DNA of 64,000 bases from Paenisporosarcina sp. OV554 (GTDB lineage: Bacteria > Bacillota > Bacilli > Bacillales_A > Planococcaceae): contig NZ_QBUC01000001.1 in assembly GCF_003058165.1 (NCBI RefSeq), forward strand, positions 186,001-250,000. The letters are read 5' to 3'. The notes under the pieces are model-generated. The model was given only the letters and a program-made list of their open reading frames with translations. It searched no databases and had not been told where the DNA came from. Shown here in pieces: positions 50,965-62,201 of this stretch (the first letter of the stretch is position 1; each line of letters starts with the position of its first letter). The position numbers and the translations under genes were made by a program.

Positions 50965-52632
50965 TTATACTTCCATGATGATTGGTAAAATCATTGGACG
51001 ACGTTTTGTTTTTTCGTATAGATAAGGTCCTAATACATCAGTAATTTCATTTTTTAATTCTGACCATGGAGTTGCTTTTGATTGAATCGTTTTTTGGAGA
51101 TGACGATTTAACATGTGCTGAGCTTCATTAATCATAGCTCCTGATTCACGCATGTAAACGAATCCGCGAGAAATGATGTCAGGTCCAGAAACTATCTTTT
51201 GACGTTCTTGGTCTGTTGTCACAACAACAATGACTAAACCTTCTTCAGATAGAATTCGACGATCACGTAAGACGATATTACCAACATCACCGATTCCGCT
51301 GCCATCAATGTAAACATCTCCAGAAGGGATACGACCAGCTACTGCTGCTTCATTTTGGCTAAGAGCTAAAACATCACCATTATCCATAATGAATGTGTTT
51401 TCTGGTTCAACATCACAATCCACAGCTAATTCTGTATGTATTTTCAACATACGATATTCACCATGAATCGGCATAAAGAATTTTGGTTTCATTAAGCGTA
51501 ACATCAATTTTTGCTCTTGTTGAGAACCATGACCGGAAGTATGAACATTATTCAATGAACCATGAATAACATCTGCTCCGGCACGGAATAATAAATTGAT
51601 TGTACGGTTTATACTACTACGATTTCCAGGAATCGGCGAAGAAGAGAAAATAACCGTATCCGCTGGTTGGATTTGAATTTGACGATGTGTACCATTAGCT
51701 AAACGAGAAAGTGCAGCCATTGGTTCACCTTGACTACCCGTACATAAAATCATTACTTCATTTGCCGGAAGACGATTTAATGTTTGTGTGTCAACAAAAG
51801 TCTCTTTAGGTGCATTGATATAACCTAATTCACGTCCAATTGTAATGGCATTGTCCATGCTTCTACCAAAGACAGCAATTTTACGGCCGTGATGAATAGC
51901 TGCTTCCACAACTTGTTGTAATCGATAAATATTAGAAGAGAAGGTTGCGAAAATAATACGACCATCCACTTTACGGAAAATCTCCGATAAACTTTCTCCA
52001 ACTTTTCGTTCAGACATTGTGAATTCAGGAACTTCTGCATTTGTACTATCAGATAATAGACATAACACGCCATCGCGACCGATTTCAGCCATTTTTGTTA
52101 TGTTAGCTGGTTCACCAACAGGAGTGAAATCAAATTTGAAATCACCTGTATGAACAATATTTCCGGGTGGTGTTTTAACGACTACACCAAATGCATCTGG
52201 AATACTATGAGTTGTTCTATAGAAGCTAACCGATGTTTTACGGAATTTAATAACTTCATCTTCAGTAATTACGTGCATTTTTGTCGTACGTAATAAACCA
52301 TGTTCTTCAAGTTTATTTCTTAGTAGTCCAAGAGCTAGTTTGCCCCCGTAAATTGGTACGTTTAATTGTTTAAGCAAGTAAGGAATACCACCGATATGAT
52401 CTTCGTGACCATGTGTAATAAATAGACCTTTAATCTTGTCCACATTTTTCACAAGATACGAGTAATCAGGAATAACGTAATCAATCCCGAGTAAGTCATC
52501 TTCAGGGAATTTAATACCTGCATCAATTAAAATAATTTCATCTTGGAATTGAACTCCATATGTGTTTTTACCGATTTCGCCCAGTCCGCCGAGAGCGAAT
52601 ACCGCTGTCTGATCATTCTTAACAAATTTCAT
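50965..52632 (-). CDS. rnjA: Ribonuclease J1
   Basis: 555 aa. Metallo-beta-lactamase/beta-CASP nuclease: [10 protein letters not shown] (HxHxDH) near residue 74, HTGDFKFD near 160, the beta-CASP region, [30 protein letters not shown] and PIHGEYRML. 5'-3' exo- and endoribonuclease, central to mRNA decay and 16S maturation. It lies 5 bp after rpoY in the same operon. Confidence 0.97.
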   Translation of the reverse strand: MKFVKNDQTAVFALGGLGEIGKNTYGVQFQDEIILIDAGIKFPEDDLLGIDYVIPDYSYLVKNVDKIKGLFITHGHEDHIGGIPYLLKQLNVPIYGGKLALGLLRNKLEEHGLLRTTKMHVITEDEVIKFRKTSVSFYRTTHSIPDAFGVVVKTPPGNIVHTGDFKFDFTPVGEPANITKMAEIGRDGVLCLLSDSTNAEVPEFTMSERKVGESLSEIFRKVDGRIIFATFSSNIYRLQQVVEAAIHHGRKIAVFGRSMDNAITIGRELGYINAPKETFVDTQTLNRLPANEVMILCTGSQGEPMAALSRLANGTHRQIQIQPADTVIFSSSPIPGNRSSINRTINLLFRAGADVIHGSLNNVHTSGHGSQQEQKLMLRLMKPKFFMPIHGEYRMLKIHTELAVDCDVEPENTFIMDNGDVLALSQNEAAVAGRIPSGDVYIDGSGIGDVGNIVLRDRRILSEEGLVIVVVTTDQERQKIVSGPDIISRGFVYMRESGAMINEAQHMLNRHLQKTIQSKATPWSELKNEITDVLGPYLYEKTKRRPMILPIIMEV

Positions 52633-52637
52633 AAGTT

Positions 52638-52847
52638 TTATTTTTTCTCCACTTTAAAGTTTTCGCTAGCTTGCTCATAAGATAAATGATTACCTTCAAG
52701 AAGCTGAACAAATTCAATATTATATTTGCGATCCTTTAGTGCGTAACGAACTTCACGTTCAGATGACGCTTCAATATAAAGGCTTTTTGTGTTTTCGCGA
52801 ACTGGCACTTCAAGCACGTTCTCTTGGTAATATACTTTGTAAATCAT
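52638..52847 (-). CDS. rpoY: RNA polymerase epsilon subunit RpoY
   Basis: 69 aa, DUF1447. Sequence [19 protein letters not shown] and [19 protein letters not shown] is that of B. subtilis YkzG, the Gp2-like epsilon subunit of Firmicutes RNA polymerase. Always coded before rnjA. AAAAGGAG lies before the ATG. Confidence 0.95.
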   Translation of the reverse strand: MIYKVYYQENVLEVPVRENTKSLYIEASSEREVRYALKDRKYNIEFVQLLEGNHLSYEQASENFKVEKK

Positions 52848-52921
52848 ATTTTGGTCTCCTTTTTCACGTTCAAAATAATTTCACTCTCTCTATATTATCA
52901 CGTGCTTCTTTTAAAATAAAG

Positions 52922-52947
52922 AAAAGCCCTACTATAAATAGTAGGGC
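52922..52947 (-). terminator. Rho-independent terminator behind a 23-codon ORF
   Basis: Minus strand GCCCTACTA, loop TTTA, TAGTAGGGC then TTTTCTTT. It lies 7 nt after the small ORF stop and upstream of the rpoY start. Confidence 0.85.
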
Positions 52948-52953
52948 AAAAAA

Positions 52954-53025
52954 TTATGCAATTGTTTTTTTCCCGAGTATGCCGCCTAGTCGTCTTAAAA
53001 TTTTCCTTTTTAGACGTTTTAACAT
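52954..53025 (-). CDS. 23-aa cationic amphipathic peptide (candidate small gene)
   Basis: ATG 53025 to TAA 52954 codes MLKRLKRKILRRLGGILGKK followed by TIA: ten Lys/Arg, no acidic residue, with hydrophobic residues spaced as in an amphipathic helix. AGGAGTGA lies 7 nt upstream of the ATG, TATAAT 19 nt upstream of it, and a strong terminator directly after. This makes a complete independent transcription unit of about 110 nt between rpoY and ykrA. No family recognised; a membrane-active, nucleic-acid-binding or regulatory peptide are all possible. Confidence 0.65.
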   Translation of the reverse strand: MLKRLKRKILRRLGGILGKKTIA

Positions 53026-53124
53026 GGCAAATCACTCCTCATTTATATTATACAGAATATTTCGCTTTTTGTAAAGACTACTTGTCTTTAGTACAATTCT
53101 TACTAGAGAGAAAGGGTGAATATT

Positions 53125-53895
53125 ATGAAGAAATTTTTATTTTTTGATATAGATGGCACACTCTATGATTCCAATAAACAATTACCGGCTAAAGCGAAAG
53201 AAGCCATTTTTGAAACAAAAAGAAATGGTCATGAAGTTTTTATTGCTACAGGACGTGCCCCATTTATGATTCAAGAGGTTTTGAAAGAATTAGAAATAGA
53301 TTCGTATATTTGTTTTAATGGTCAATATGTAGTTTATAAAAATGAAGTTATTTATAATAATGAAATTGATAAAGAGCAGCTTCAATTAGTTTCAGAATTT
53401 GCCGAACGAAATAATCATCCTTTGGTATATATGAATGCTGAAAAAATGATTTCTTCTATTGAACATCACCCTCATATTGAAGAAAGTATTGAGACACTAA
53501 AATTACCACATCCACAATACGAAGAAGATTTTTATCTTAATCAACCAATTTTTCAAGCATTGGTTTTTTGTTCTATAGAAGAAGAGAATTCGTATCATAA
53601 AACTTTCTCACAGTTAAAATTTGTTAGATGGCATCGTGTGTCAGTGGACATATTGCCTAAGGGTACTTCAAAAGCAAACGGCATTCATTTTGTAAGTGAA
53701 AAATACAACATTGACTTAAAGGATACGATTGCGTTCGGTGACGGATTAAACGACATCGAAATGTTGGAAACTGCAGGTTTCGGAGTTTCAATGGGGAATG
53801 GTCATGAAGAAGCCCTTAAGAGAGCCGATTACGTTACAAGTCATGTTGATGAAGATGGTTTAGTAAACGCATTAAGGTATTTAAATCTTATTTAA
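53125..53895 (+). CDS. ykrA: Cof-type HAD phosphatase YkrA
   Basis: 256 aa from ATG 53125 (AAGGGTGA 6 nt upstream; GTG 53116 overlaps that site). HAD motif I FFDIDGTLYD, motif II ATGR, motif III Lys in PKGTSKANGI, motif IV GDGLNDIEML; a C2B cap lies between I and III. It dephosphorylates sugar phosphates or similar; exact substrate unknown. Same position as ykrA in B. subtilis. Confidence 0.9.
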   Translation: MKKFLFFDIDGTLYDSNKQLPAKAKEAIFETKRNGHEVFIATGRAPFMIQEVLKELEIDSYICFNGQYVVYKNEVIYNNEIDKEQLQLVSEFAERNNHPLVYMNAEKMISSIEHHPHIEESIETLKLPHPQYEEDFYLNQPIFQALVFCSIEEENSYHKTFSQLKFVRWHRVSVDILPKGTSKANGIHFVSEKYNIDLKDTIAFGDGLNDIEMLETAGFGVSMGNGHEEALKRADYVTSHVDEDGLVNALRYLNLI

Positions 53896-53920
53896 GAGGT
53901 TTTCTAAAATAGATGATATT

Positions 53921-53960
53921 AAAAAAAGGTTCCCAGTCATTCAATTGGGAACCTTTTTTT
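53921..53960. terminator. Bidirectional rho-independent terminator
   Basis: AAAAAAAGGTTCCCA, loop GTCATTCAAT, TGGGAACCTTTTTTT, between convergent ykrA and def. Confidence 0.95.
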
Positions 53961-54514
53961 TAGTTTCTTTCATATGGTACTGCATCTGGAATTTCTGCGA
54001 ATGGATTTTTTTTATCGATATGATCATAGAACATGATACCGTTTAAATGATCAATTTCATGTTGAAAAGCGATAGCAGCTAATCCTTTTAAGCGAAGTTT
54101 AAATTCACTTCCATCTGGATAAAAGCCTTTTGCTGTGATTCGCGCATATCTAGGAACATATCCTTCGATAACTCGATCAACAGATAAACAACCTTCACCT
54201 ACAGAGATGTAGGTTTTTTCAACTGAGTGACTAATTATTTTGGGATTTATTGCAACTAAACTTAATTTGGCTTCATCATCTGTTAAATGGAGTGCAAACA
54301 TTCGCTTTGAAACATTTACTTGAGGTGCAGCAATCCCAATTCCAGGACGCAAATCGTAGCGTTCGATCATTTCGGGATCTTGACTATTTTTAACATATTC
54401 AAGTAAGTCTTGTGCTAATTTTGCATTTTCAATAGATAATGGAAAATCTACTTCTACAGCTTTTTGTCGCAAAGTTGGATGTCCTTCGCGAATAATATCT
54501 TTCAGTTCAAACAT
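53960..54514 (-). CDS. def: Peptide deformylase
   Basis: 184 aa from ATG 54514 (AAAGGAAG about 6 nt upstream); six upstream in-frame codons are rejected. The three PDF motifs are present: GIGIAAPQV, EGCLSV (metal Cys) and QHEIDHLNG (HExxH). It removes formyl from nascent N-formylmethionine. The size and inserts are those of the type II PDF of Gram-positives, B. subtilis YkrB (DefB). Confidence 0.95.
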   Translation of the reverse strand: MFELKDIIREGHPTLRQKAVEVDFPLSIENAKLAQDLLEYVKNSQDPEMIERYDLRPGIGIAAPQVNVSKRMFALHLTDDEAKLSLVAINPKIISHSVEKTYISVGEGCLSVDRVIEGYVPRYARITAKGFYPDGSEFKLRLKGLAAIAFQHEIDHLNGIMFYDHIDKKNPFAEIPDAVPYERN

Positions 54515-54652
54515 TTTGGTCTTCCTTTCCAACTTTGATTCTCTAATTAGTATAACGAAGGTTGACGTTCGTGCAACAAAAAGAGGAACTTTAGAATGTT
54601 GAAATTTCTTCCTTTAAGGTCTATAGTAGTAAATGATTTAGGAGGTTTTCAA

Positions 54653-55297
54653 ATGAAAAAAATTGTAATTGGGACATTTCTTTCCACTTCTCTTTTACTT
54701 TCTGCATGCTCTATAGGAGCGCCTAATGATGAAATGTTATCAGAAACATTAGCAAAAGTGTATGAAGAGGAACAAGGGTACCGTGACGCACAGGAAAAGT
54801 TAGCTGAATTAGAAAAAAAAGAACAAAGCACTTTTAATGCAACCATGAAATTGACACAAGAACAAAAAGCCGAAGTGACTTTAAAAGTAGAAGAATTAAA
54901 AGCTTCGTTATACGAGAGATTAACATTACTTAAAGAAGAAAATGAGTCAATAAAAAATGCACAAGAGTCGTTATCGTCATTTGAAGCAATAGTGGATGAC
55001 ACTAAAGATAAAGAAGTGAAAACTGCCTTAAACAATTTAAAGTCTTTACTTGAAACTCGCTATGAAGCTCATGCAGTGGTAAGTAGTGAGTATCAAAAAT
55101 TAACAGACCTACAAATCAAGCTTTATGATATGTTAGCAGATGAGAAAACGGAGCAAGCTCAACTTCAAGAACAAGTATTAAACGTCAATAAACAAAATGA
55201 TGTTGTGCAATCCGCAATTAATGCGTTTAACGAAGCTACAAAAAAAGTTAACGCAACGAAATCGTCTGTGTATGATTCTTTAGATGAAGAGAAGTAA
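54653..55297 (+). CDS. ykyA: YkyA-family coiled-coil lipoprotein
   Basis: 214 aa from ATG 54653 (AGGAGGTT 5 nt upstream). Signal peptide with lipobox LLSAC (Cys near residue 19). The mature part is nearly all charged helix with heptads (YEEEQGYRDAQEKLAELEKK onward), a putative cell-wall-binding lipoprotein of the YkyA family. It lies between def and pdhA as in B. subtilis. Function unknown. Confidence 0.88.
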   Translation: MKKIVIGTFLSTSLLLSACSIGAPNDEMLSETLAKVYEEEQGYRDAQEKLAELEKKEQSTFNATMKLTQEQKAEVTLKVEELKASLYERLTLLKEENESIKNAQESLSSFEAIVDDTKDKEVKTALNNLKSLLETRYEAHAVVSSEYQKLTDLQIKLYDMLADEKTEQAQLQEQVLNVNKQNDVVQSAINAFNEATKKVNATKSSVYDSLDEEK

Positions 55298-55324
55298 AAC
55301 GATCTCAATGTGAGGTCGTTTTTT
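55296..55324 (+). terminator. Rho-independent terminator
   Basis: AAAACGATCTCA, loop ATG, TGAGGTCGTTTTTT with one wobble pair. It ends ykyA. Confidence 0.85.
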
Positions 55325-55451
55325 GTGTGATAGAGGCGGTTGTAATGTTCTTATATTTTATAATACAGAGATTTTTTTGTACTAGTACAGAATACTATTG
55401 TTTGAATACATAAAAAATAACAAGTTGTTATATAACTAGAGTTACCATTGA

Positions 55452-55480
55452 TTGACCCAAAATTTAAAGTTGAGTATACT
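55452..55480 (+). promoter_or_regulatory. Sigma-A promoter of the pdh operon
   Basis: TTGACC (55452-55457), 17-bp spacer, TATACT (55475-55480), about 74 nt before the pdhA start, leaving a ~65-nt 5' leader with AAGGAGAGG at its end. No strong leader hairpin was noticed. Confidence 0.75.
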
Positions 55481-55526
55481 AGGAAAGAATGAACATTGTA
55501 TCACTTGAATTTTCATGAATTTTTAA

Positions 55527-56675
<1,149 letters not shown>

Positions 56676-56678
56676 CCG

Positions 56679-57656
56679 ATGGCACAAATGACGATGATTC
56701 AAGCAATTACGGATGCACTCCGTACAGAGCTTAAGAATGATGAAAACGTCCTCGTCTTCGGTGAAGACGTTGGAAATAACGGTGGAGTTTTCCGTGCAAC
56801 TGAAGGTTTACAAAAAGAATTTGGGGAAGATCGTGTATTCGATACACCACTTGCAGAATCAGGTATCGGTGGTTTAGCAGTAGGTTTATCTTTAGAAGGT
56901 TTCCGTCCAGTTCCTGAAATACAATTCTTTGGTTTCGTATATGAAGTAATGGATTCGATTAGTGGTCAATTAGCGCGTATGCGTTTCCGTAGTGGTGGTA
57001 AATACAGTGCACCAGTTACCATTCGTTCTCCTTTTGGTGGCGGCGTTCATACACCAGAAATGCATGCAGACAGTTTAGAAGGATTAATGGCAGCTCAACC
57101 AGGATTGAAAGTTGTAATTCCATCTTCTCCATATGATGCAAAAGGGTTATTAATTTCTTCAATTCGTGATAATGACCCAGTTATCTTCTTGGAGCATATG
57201 AAATTATATCGTTCATTCCGCCAAGAAGTACCGGAAGAAGAGTACACAATTCCTCTAGGCAAAGCTGAAGTGAAACGTGAAGGTAAAGATTTAACAATTA
57301 TAGCTTACGGTGCAATGGTTCATGAAAGCTTGAAAGCAGCAGAAGAACTTGAAAAAGAAAATTACTCGGTTGAAGTAATTGATTTACGTACCATTCAACC
57401 ATTGGATATTGAAACAATCATTGCATCAGTTGAAAAAACTGGTCGTGTTGTTGTTGTTCAAGAAGCACAAAAACAAGCGGGTATTGCTGCAAATGTTGTA
57501 GCTGAAATTAACGAACGCGCAATTTTAAGCTTAGAAGCACCTGTTTTGCGTGTGTTTGCACCGGATACAATATTCCCATTCTCTCAAGCAGAAACAGTTT
57601 GGTTACCTAATGCAAAAGATATTATTGTTACAGCTAAAAAAGTATTAACATTCTAA
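56679..57656 (+). CDS. pdhB: Pyruvate dehydrogenase E1 beta
   Basis: 325 aa, starting 3 bp after pdhA. N-terminal [19 protein letters not shown] and [18 protein letters not shown] belong to the transketolase-like pyrimidine-binding domain; the C-terminal transketolase domain contains [17 protein letters not shown]. It completes the E1 alpha2-beta2 tetramer. Confidence 0.97.
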   Translation: MAQMTMIQAITDALRTELKNDENVLVFGEDVGNNGGVFRATEGLQKEFGEDRVFDTPLAESGIGGLAVGLSLEGFRPVPEIQFFGFVYEVMDSISGQLARMRFRSGGKYSAPVTIRSPFGGGVHTPEMHADSLEGLMAAQPGLKVVIPSSPYDAKGLLISSIRDNDPVIFLEHMKLYRSFRQEVPEEEYTIPLGKAEVKREGKDLTIIAYGAMVHESLKAAEELEKENYSVEVIDLRTIQPLDIETIIASVEKTGRVVVVQEAQKQAGIAANVVAEINERAILSLEAPVLRVFAPDTIFPFSQAETVWLPNAKDIIVTAKKVLTF

Positions 57657-57695
57657 AATATTCTAATAACGCTCACAACAGAAAGGGTGAATTTT

Positions 57696-59063
57696 GTGGC
57701 ATTTGAATTTCGATTACCGGATATCGGTGAAGGTATACACGAGGGTGAAATCGTAAAATGGTTCGTCAACGCTGGCGATACCATTGGTGAAGATGATATT
57801 TTATGTGAAGTTCAAAACGATAAAGCTGTCGTTGAAATTCCTTCTCCAGTAGCAGGGAAAGTAGAAGAAGTAGTCGTTGAGGAAGGTATTGTTGCAACAG
57901 TAGGTCAAGTATTGATCCGTATTGATGCACCAGGCTATGAAGACCTTAAGTTTAAAGGTGATCACGAAGATGAGCCGAAAGCTGAAGCAGGTCACCCAGT
58001 AGAAAAAGAAGCAACACCTGTTGCTAAAGAGCAAGCTCCTGAGAATGAATCAGTAGAGGCAACTAAAGCAGCTCCAAAAACAGAAGCTGAGCCAAAGGGC
58101 GAGCAAGATCCAAACGGTCGTGTTATTGCGATGCCATCGGTTCGTAAATTTGCGCGTGACAATAAGGTAGAAATTTCTCAAGTAAATGGTTCAGGCAAAA
58201 ATGGTCGTGTGATGAAAACAGACATAGAATCATTCATGGATGGTGGACAAGCCTCTGAAACAACTAGTCAAGAAGAAGTTGTAACAAATGAAGAAATTTC
58301 ATCATCTGTAGAAAAAGTGAATAAAGCAACAAAACCTGCAGCTCCCGCTTTAGAAGGAGAATTCCCAGAAACTCGCGAGAAAATGTCTGGTATTCGTAAA
58401 GCTATAGCTAAAGCGATGGTTCATTCAAAACATACTGCTCCACACGTAACGTTGATGGATGAAGTAGATGTGACAGAACTGGTTGCTCATCGTAAGAAAT
58501 TCAAAGAATTAGCACTTGAAAAAAATATTAAGTTAACGTATTTACCATATGTGGTAAAAGCATTAGTGAATACACTTCGTGAATTCCCAGACTTTAATCG
58601 TTCTCTTGACGATGAAGCGGGTGAAATCATTCAAAAACATTATTTCAACATCGGAATTGCTGCAGATACAGAAAAAGGTTTATTAGTACCAGTTATCAAA
58701 CACGCAGACCGCAAATCAGTATTTGCGATTTCAGATGAAATTAATACACTAGGTGGAAAAGCACGTGATGGCAAACTATCACCGTCTGAAATGAAGGGTG
58801 CATCATGTTCAATCACGAATATTGGTTCAGCTGGCGGACAGTGGTTCACACCAGTAATTAACCATCCAGAGGTTGCAATACTAGGAATTGGTCGTATTGC
58901 AGAGAAACCTGTCATAAAAAATGGTGAAATTGTAGCGGCTCCTGTGTTAGCATTATCTTTGAGCTTTGATCATCGAATGATCGACGGTGCGACTGCTCAG
59001 CACGCATTAAATAACATTAAGCGTTTGCTTAGCAATCCAGAACTTTTATTAATGGAGGCGTAA
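57696..59063 (+). CDS. pdhC: Dihydrolipoamide acetyltransferase E2
   Basis: 455 aa from GTG 57696, with AAAGGGTGA 5 nt upstream; the GTG at 57687 overlaps that site. One lipoyl domain (residues 1-78, lipoyl Lys in [11 protein letters not shown]), a Glu/Ala/Lys linker, an E3-binding domain ([23 protein letters not shown] in part, near 145-180), a second linker, and the catalytic domain with [10 protein letters not shown] near the end. It forms the 60-mer core of the complex. Confidence 0.96.
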   Translation: MAFEFRLPDIGEGIHEGEIVKWFVNAGDTIGEDDILCEVQNDKAVVEIPSPVAGKVEEVVVEEGIVATVGQVLIRIDAPGYEDLKFKGDHEDEPKAEAGHPVEKEATPVAKEQAPENESVEATKAAPKTEAEPKGEQDPNGRVIAMPSVRKFARDNKVEISQVNGSGKNGRVMKTDIESFMDGGQASETTSQEEVVTNEEISSSVEKVNKATKPAAPALEGEFPETREKMSGIRKAIAKAMVHSKHTAPHVTLMDEVDVTELVAHRKKFKELALEKNIKLTYLPYVVKALVNTLREFPDFNRSLDDEAGEIIQKHYFNIGIAADTEKGLLVPVIKHADRKSVFAISDEINTLGGKARDGKLSPSEMKGASCSITNIGSAGGQWFTPVINHPEVAILGIGRIAEKPVIKNGEIVAAPVLALSLSFDHRMIDGATAQHALNNIKRLLSNPELLLMEA

Positions 59064-59067
59064 AATC

Positions 59068-60480
59068 ATGGTAGTAGGAGATTTTCCAATTGAAACAGAT
59101 ACGCTCGTAATTGGCTCAGGCCCTGGCGGATATGTTGCAGCAATTCGTGCAGCACAAACTGGCCAAAAAGTAACAATCGTTGAAAAAGAACATATTGGTG
59201 GAGTTTGTTTAAACGTTGGTTGTATTCCATCAAAAGCTTTAATTTCAGTTGGTCACCGTTTCGACCATGCAAAACACTCAGATGATATGGGAATTACAGC
59301 ATCTGATGTAAAAATCGACTTTTCAAAAGCACAAGCGTTCAAAGACAGTGTCGTTAAGAAATTAACGGGTGGAGTTGAAGGTTTACTAAAAGGTAATAAA
59401 GTGGAAGTCGTCCGCGGTGAAGCTTACTTTGTAGACGCAAACACAGTTCGTGTAATGGACGAAAAATCATCACAAACATATAAGTTTAAACATGCAATTA
59501 TCGCAACTGGTTCTCGACCAGTAGAAATTCCTTCTTTCAAGTTTTCTAAACGTGTATTGAGCTCTACAGGTGCATTGAATCTAACTGAAATTCCAGGAAA
59601 ACTAGTCGTTATTGGCGGCGGTTATATCGGAACTGAACTAGGTACAGCTTATGCAAACCTGGGCTCACAAGTAACAATTGTTGAAGGCGGAAACGATATC
59701 TTAGCTGGTTTTGAAAAGCAAATGACAACTATTGTCAAAAAAGGCTTGAAGAAAAAAGGCGTGGAAATTGTCACTAAAGCAGTTGCTAAAGGCGTTGAAG
59801 AAACAGAAACAGGCGTTGTTGTTACATTTGAAGCAGGCGGCGAAGAGAAGAAAGTCGAAGCGGATTATGTATTAGTAACAGTTGGTCGTCGTCCAAACAC
59901 AGACGAGATGGGTCTTGAAGAAATTGGTATTAAAATGGGCGAACGTGGTTTGATCGAAGTCGACAAACAAGTTCGTACTAACATCGAAAATATTTTTGCA
60001 ATTGGTGACGTGGTTGCAGGACTTCAACTTGCTCATAAAGCTTCTTATGAAGGTAAAGTAGCAGCTGAAGTAATTGCAGGACAGACATCTATAGTAGATT
60101 ATTTAGCTATTCCTGCTGTTTGTTTCACAGATCCAGAACTTGCTACAGTTGGATTAAACGAAGAGCAAGCTAAAAAAGAAGGCTTTGAAGTTACGGCTGG
60201 GAAATTCCCATTCGGAGCAAACGGTCGTGCATTAGCATTAAACGCTACTGATGGTTTCGTGAAGCTTGTTTCACGTAAATCTGATGGTTTACTACTTGGT
60301 GCTCAAATCGTCGGTCAAGGAGCTTCTGATATGATTGCTGAACTTGGTTTAGCGATTGAATCAGGAATGACTGTAGAAGACATTGCCATGACAATTCACG
60401 CGCATCCTACATTGGGAGAAATCTCAATGGAAGCTGCTGAAGTTGTAATGGGTCATCCAATTCATATCCTTTCAAAATAA
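59068..60480 (+). CDS. pdhD: Dihydrolipoamide dehydrogenase E3
   Basis: 470 aa, 4 bp after pdhC; TGGAGG lies in the pdhC end. FAD motif [15 protein letters not shown], redox disulfide [14 protein letters not shown] (C-x4-C), NAD motif [14 protein letters not shown], second FAD motif IFAIGDV, and active His-Glu in [15 protein letters not shown]. It reoxidises dihydrolipoamide for the pyruvate and other 2-oxoacid complexes. Confidence 0.97.
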   Translation: MVVGDFPIETDTLVIGSGPGGYVAAIRAAQTGQKVTIVEKEHIGGVCLNVGCIPSKALISVGHRFDHAKHSDDMGITASDVKIDFSKAQAFKDSVVKKLTGGVEGLLKGNKVEVVRGEAYFVDANTVRVMDEKSSQTYKFKHAIIATGSRPVEIPSFKFSKRVLSSTGALNLTEIPGKLVVIGGGYIGTELGTAYANLGSQVTIVEGGNDILAGFEKQMTTIVKKGLKKKGVEIVTKAVAKGVEETETGVVVTFEAGGEEKKVEADYVLVTVGRRPNTDEMGLEEIGIKMGERGLIEVDKQVRTNIENIFAIGDVVAGLQLAHKASYEGKVAAEVIAGQTSIVDYLAIPAVCFTDPELATVGLNEEQAKKEGFEVTAGKFPFGANGRALALNATDGFVKLVSRKSDGLLLGAQIVGQGASDMIAELGLAIESGMTVEDIAMTIHAHPTLGEISMEAAEVVMGHPIHILSK

Positions 60481-60495
60481 AATTAATCTCTACAG

Positions 60496-60523
60496 CCGTA
60501 CAGGGTTTCCTGTACGGTTTTTT
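60496..60523 (+). terminator. Terminator of pdhABCD
   Basis: CCGTACAGG, loop GTTT, CCTGTACGG then T6. Confidence 0.95.
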
Positions 60524-60524
60524 A

Positions 60525-61278
60525 GTGCGAATTTTTATTATATAAATAGCTTTTAAATCTTAGGATGAGGAAATCTTTAAAAGCATCTTGTTGACCGAGT
60601 CTTAACCTTATAATGATTTGGTACCCATTGATGTGACTACTAGAGATAGGACCTTTTAAATTACTTGAACACTTAGGTTTTTGGGGAGCTTTGGAAAGCA
60701 CCGTGCTGTATCTTACCTAATGAACAAGTATGGGGGACGTGACTTTGTCATAATCTTGAGGCTTGGATGCTTTCGTCGCTCCCCTACAATCTTCGGCGGC
60801 TACCGCATTACTTTATTTTGGAGAGTGTTGATGATAGCTAACCCTCGCTTTTCTATAAAGAAGTGTTCACTCAAATCTTGAAAATAAAATAAGTAGATAG
60901 AGGCTGAAATATCATCTTCGGCCGAATATCTTCATGAAGACAGAGACGATTCTTTTGTAAACCAAACGATTTTCACTGTGAGAGTACAGGTAGCAAGGAA
61001 GCGAAGTCACAAGCCCGCCTCGCTTTTCTTAAGACCAAGGTGCAGCAGGTCAAGCATGCGAAGCGACTTGAAACCTATCTTCCTTAGTGAAAACAATCAT
61101 GGTTTCACTTGATACTCACCTATTTTGAATGATGTTTCAGCACTGAATGTTTTACAAAACATCACAAGAATTCAATTGAAAATCAGCCCTATATTATTAC
61201 TACATTGTTAATACGGTGGTCGTAAGATTTGTAGAAATTATGCTAAAATATACCTTGGAAAGGGATACGGTGATACAT
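60525..61278. other. Non-coding interval carrying repeat-derived sequence
   Basis: About 750 bp between pdhD and the deacetylase. The first ~370 bp hold GC-rich patches such as CGTCGCTCCCCTACAATC and TTCGGCGGCTACCGC that look like worn repeat DNA. The rest is mostly the second dispersed element. A 66-codon frame at 60681 has no ribosome site and no protein-like pattern. Confidence 0.55.
60899..61108. repeat. Second dispersed element, copy 2
   Basis: Begins AGAGGCTGAAATATCATC then TTCGGCCGAA, matching 19119 onward. Later blocks GTAAACCAAAC, TTCACTGTG, AAGGAAGCGAAG, CACAAGCCC and ATGGTTTCACTT align with the other copy. Identity is high in the first 35 bp and patchy after. Confidence 0.75.
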
Positions 61279-62112
61279 ATGAAGTACACAAAATTGATGA
61301 CATTGACTTTATTAGCACTTATGTTGGCAGCGTGTGGGAAAGAAGAAACAAAGACTCCTGCATCAGCACCTGCGCAAGAAGAAGTTGATGAAAAAATTGA
61401 AAATGAAGAAACAAACGAAGAACTAGTCACAGATGTTGTAGAAGAAGAGCCAATGGAAGAAGTTACAACCAAGCCTCTGTATAAGTTAAATGAAGCTAAT
61501 TGGGCATTTAAACCAATCGCCGATGCACCATCTAAAGTTGTATTGTTAACAATTGATGACGCGCCAGACAAGCGGTCGTTAGAAATGGCGAAAACATTGA
61601 AAGAATTGAATGCACCCGCTATCTTTTTTGTAAATGGTCATTTCTTAGATACGGATGAAGAAAAAGCTGTTTTGAAAGAAATTCACGCCATGGGCTTTGC
61701 TATCGGAAACCATACACAAACACATGCAAATTTAAAAGACCTTACTGAGGAACAACAGCGTGCTGAAATTATGCAAGTTTCAGAAAAGGTTGAAGCGATA
61801 ATCGGAGAGAAACCAAAATACTTCCGTGCGCCATTCGGATCAAATACTGATTTCAGCAAAGCACTAGTGAAAGAACAAGGAATGTTATTAATGAATTGGA
61901 CATACGGCTATGACTGGGTATCTGAATATCAAGATGCTAAAGCTTTAACTGGCATCATGGTCAACAGCGAGTTTTTGACGAACGGTGCGAATCTTTTAAT
62001 GCACGATCGTGTTTGGACCGCTGCCGCTCTAAAAGGAATTGTTGAAGGTTTGCGTGGCAAAGGGTACGAAATGATTGACCCGGCCACGATACAAGGTGTA
62101 ACTGCGGAATAA
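61279..62112 (+). CDS. Lipoprotein polysaccharide deacetylase (NodB homology)
   Basis: 277 aa from ATG 61279, with GGTGAT upstream; the 21 in-frame codons before it lack signal character. Lipobox LMLAAC with Cys near residue 19, an acidic linker (about 25-65), then the NodB domain: motif 1 LLTIDDAP (TFDD variant, both Asp kept), motif 2 NHTQTHANL (HxxxH zinc ligands), motif 3 RAPFGSNTD, and LLMHDRVWT near the end. A CE4 esterase, probably removing acetyl groups from peptidoglycan or another wall glycan. Substrate unknown. Confidence 0.85.
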   Translation: MKYTKLMTLTLLALMLAACGKEETKTPASAPAQEEVDEKIENEETNEELVTDVVEEEPMEEVTTKPLYKLNEANWAFKPIADAPSKVVLLTIDDAPDKRSLEMAKTLKELNAPAIFFVNGHFLDTDEEKAVLKEIHAMGFAIGNHTQTHANLKDLTEEQQRAEIMQVSEKVEAIIGEKPKYFRAPFGSNTDFSKALVKEQGMLLMNWTYGYDWVSEYQDAKALTGIMVNSEFLTNGANLLMHDRVWTAAALKGIVEGLRGKGYEMIDPATIQGVTAE

Positions 62113-62148
62113 TCGTAAACCAAATACCACACCATATTTCTTTTTACT

Positions 62149-62190
62149 AAAAAGGCTGAGATTTCCCTTATCAGGAGACTCAGCCTTTTT
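62149..62190. terminator. Bidirectional rho-independent terminator
   Basis: AAAAAGGCTGAG, 18-nt loop, CTCAGCCTTTTT, between the convergent deacetylase and speA. Confidence 0.9.
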
Positions 62191-62201
62191 CATTTAAATG
62201 C

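Noticed and set aside
60681-60881. 66-codon plus-strand frame after pdhD
   Set aside because: No ribosome site, aromatic/basic mixture without protein-like pattern, and it lies in GC-rich repeat-like sequence.
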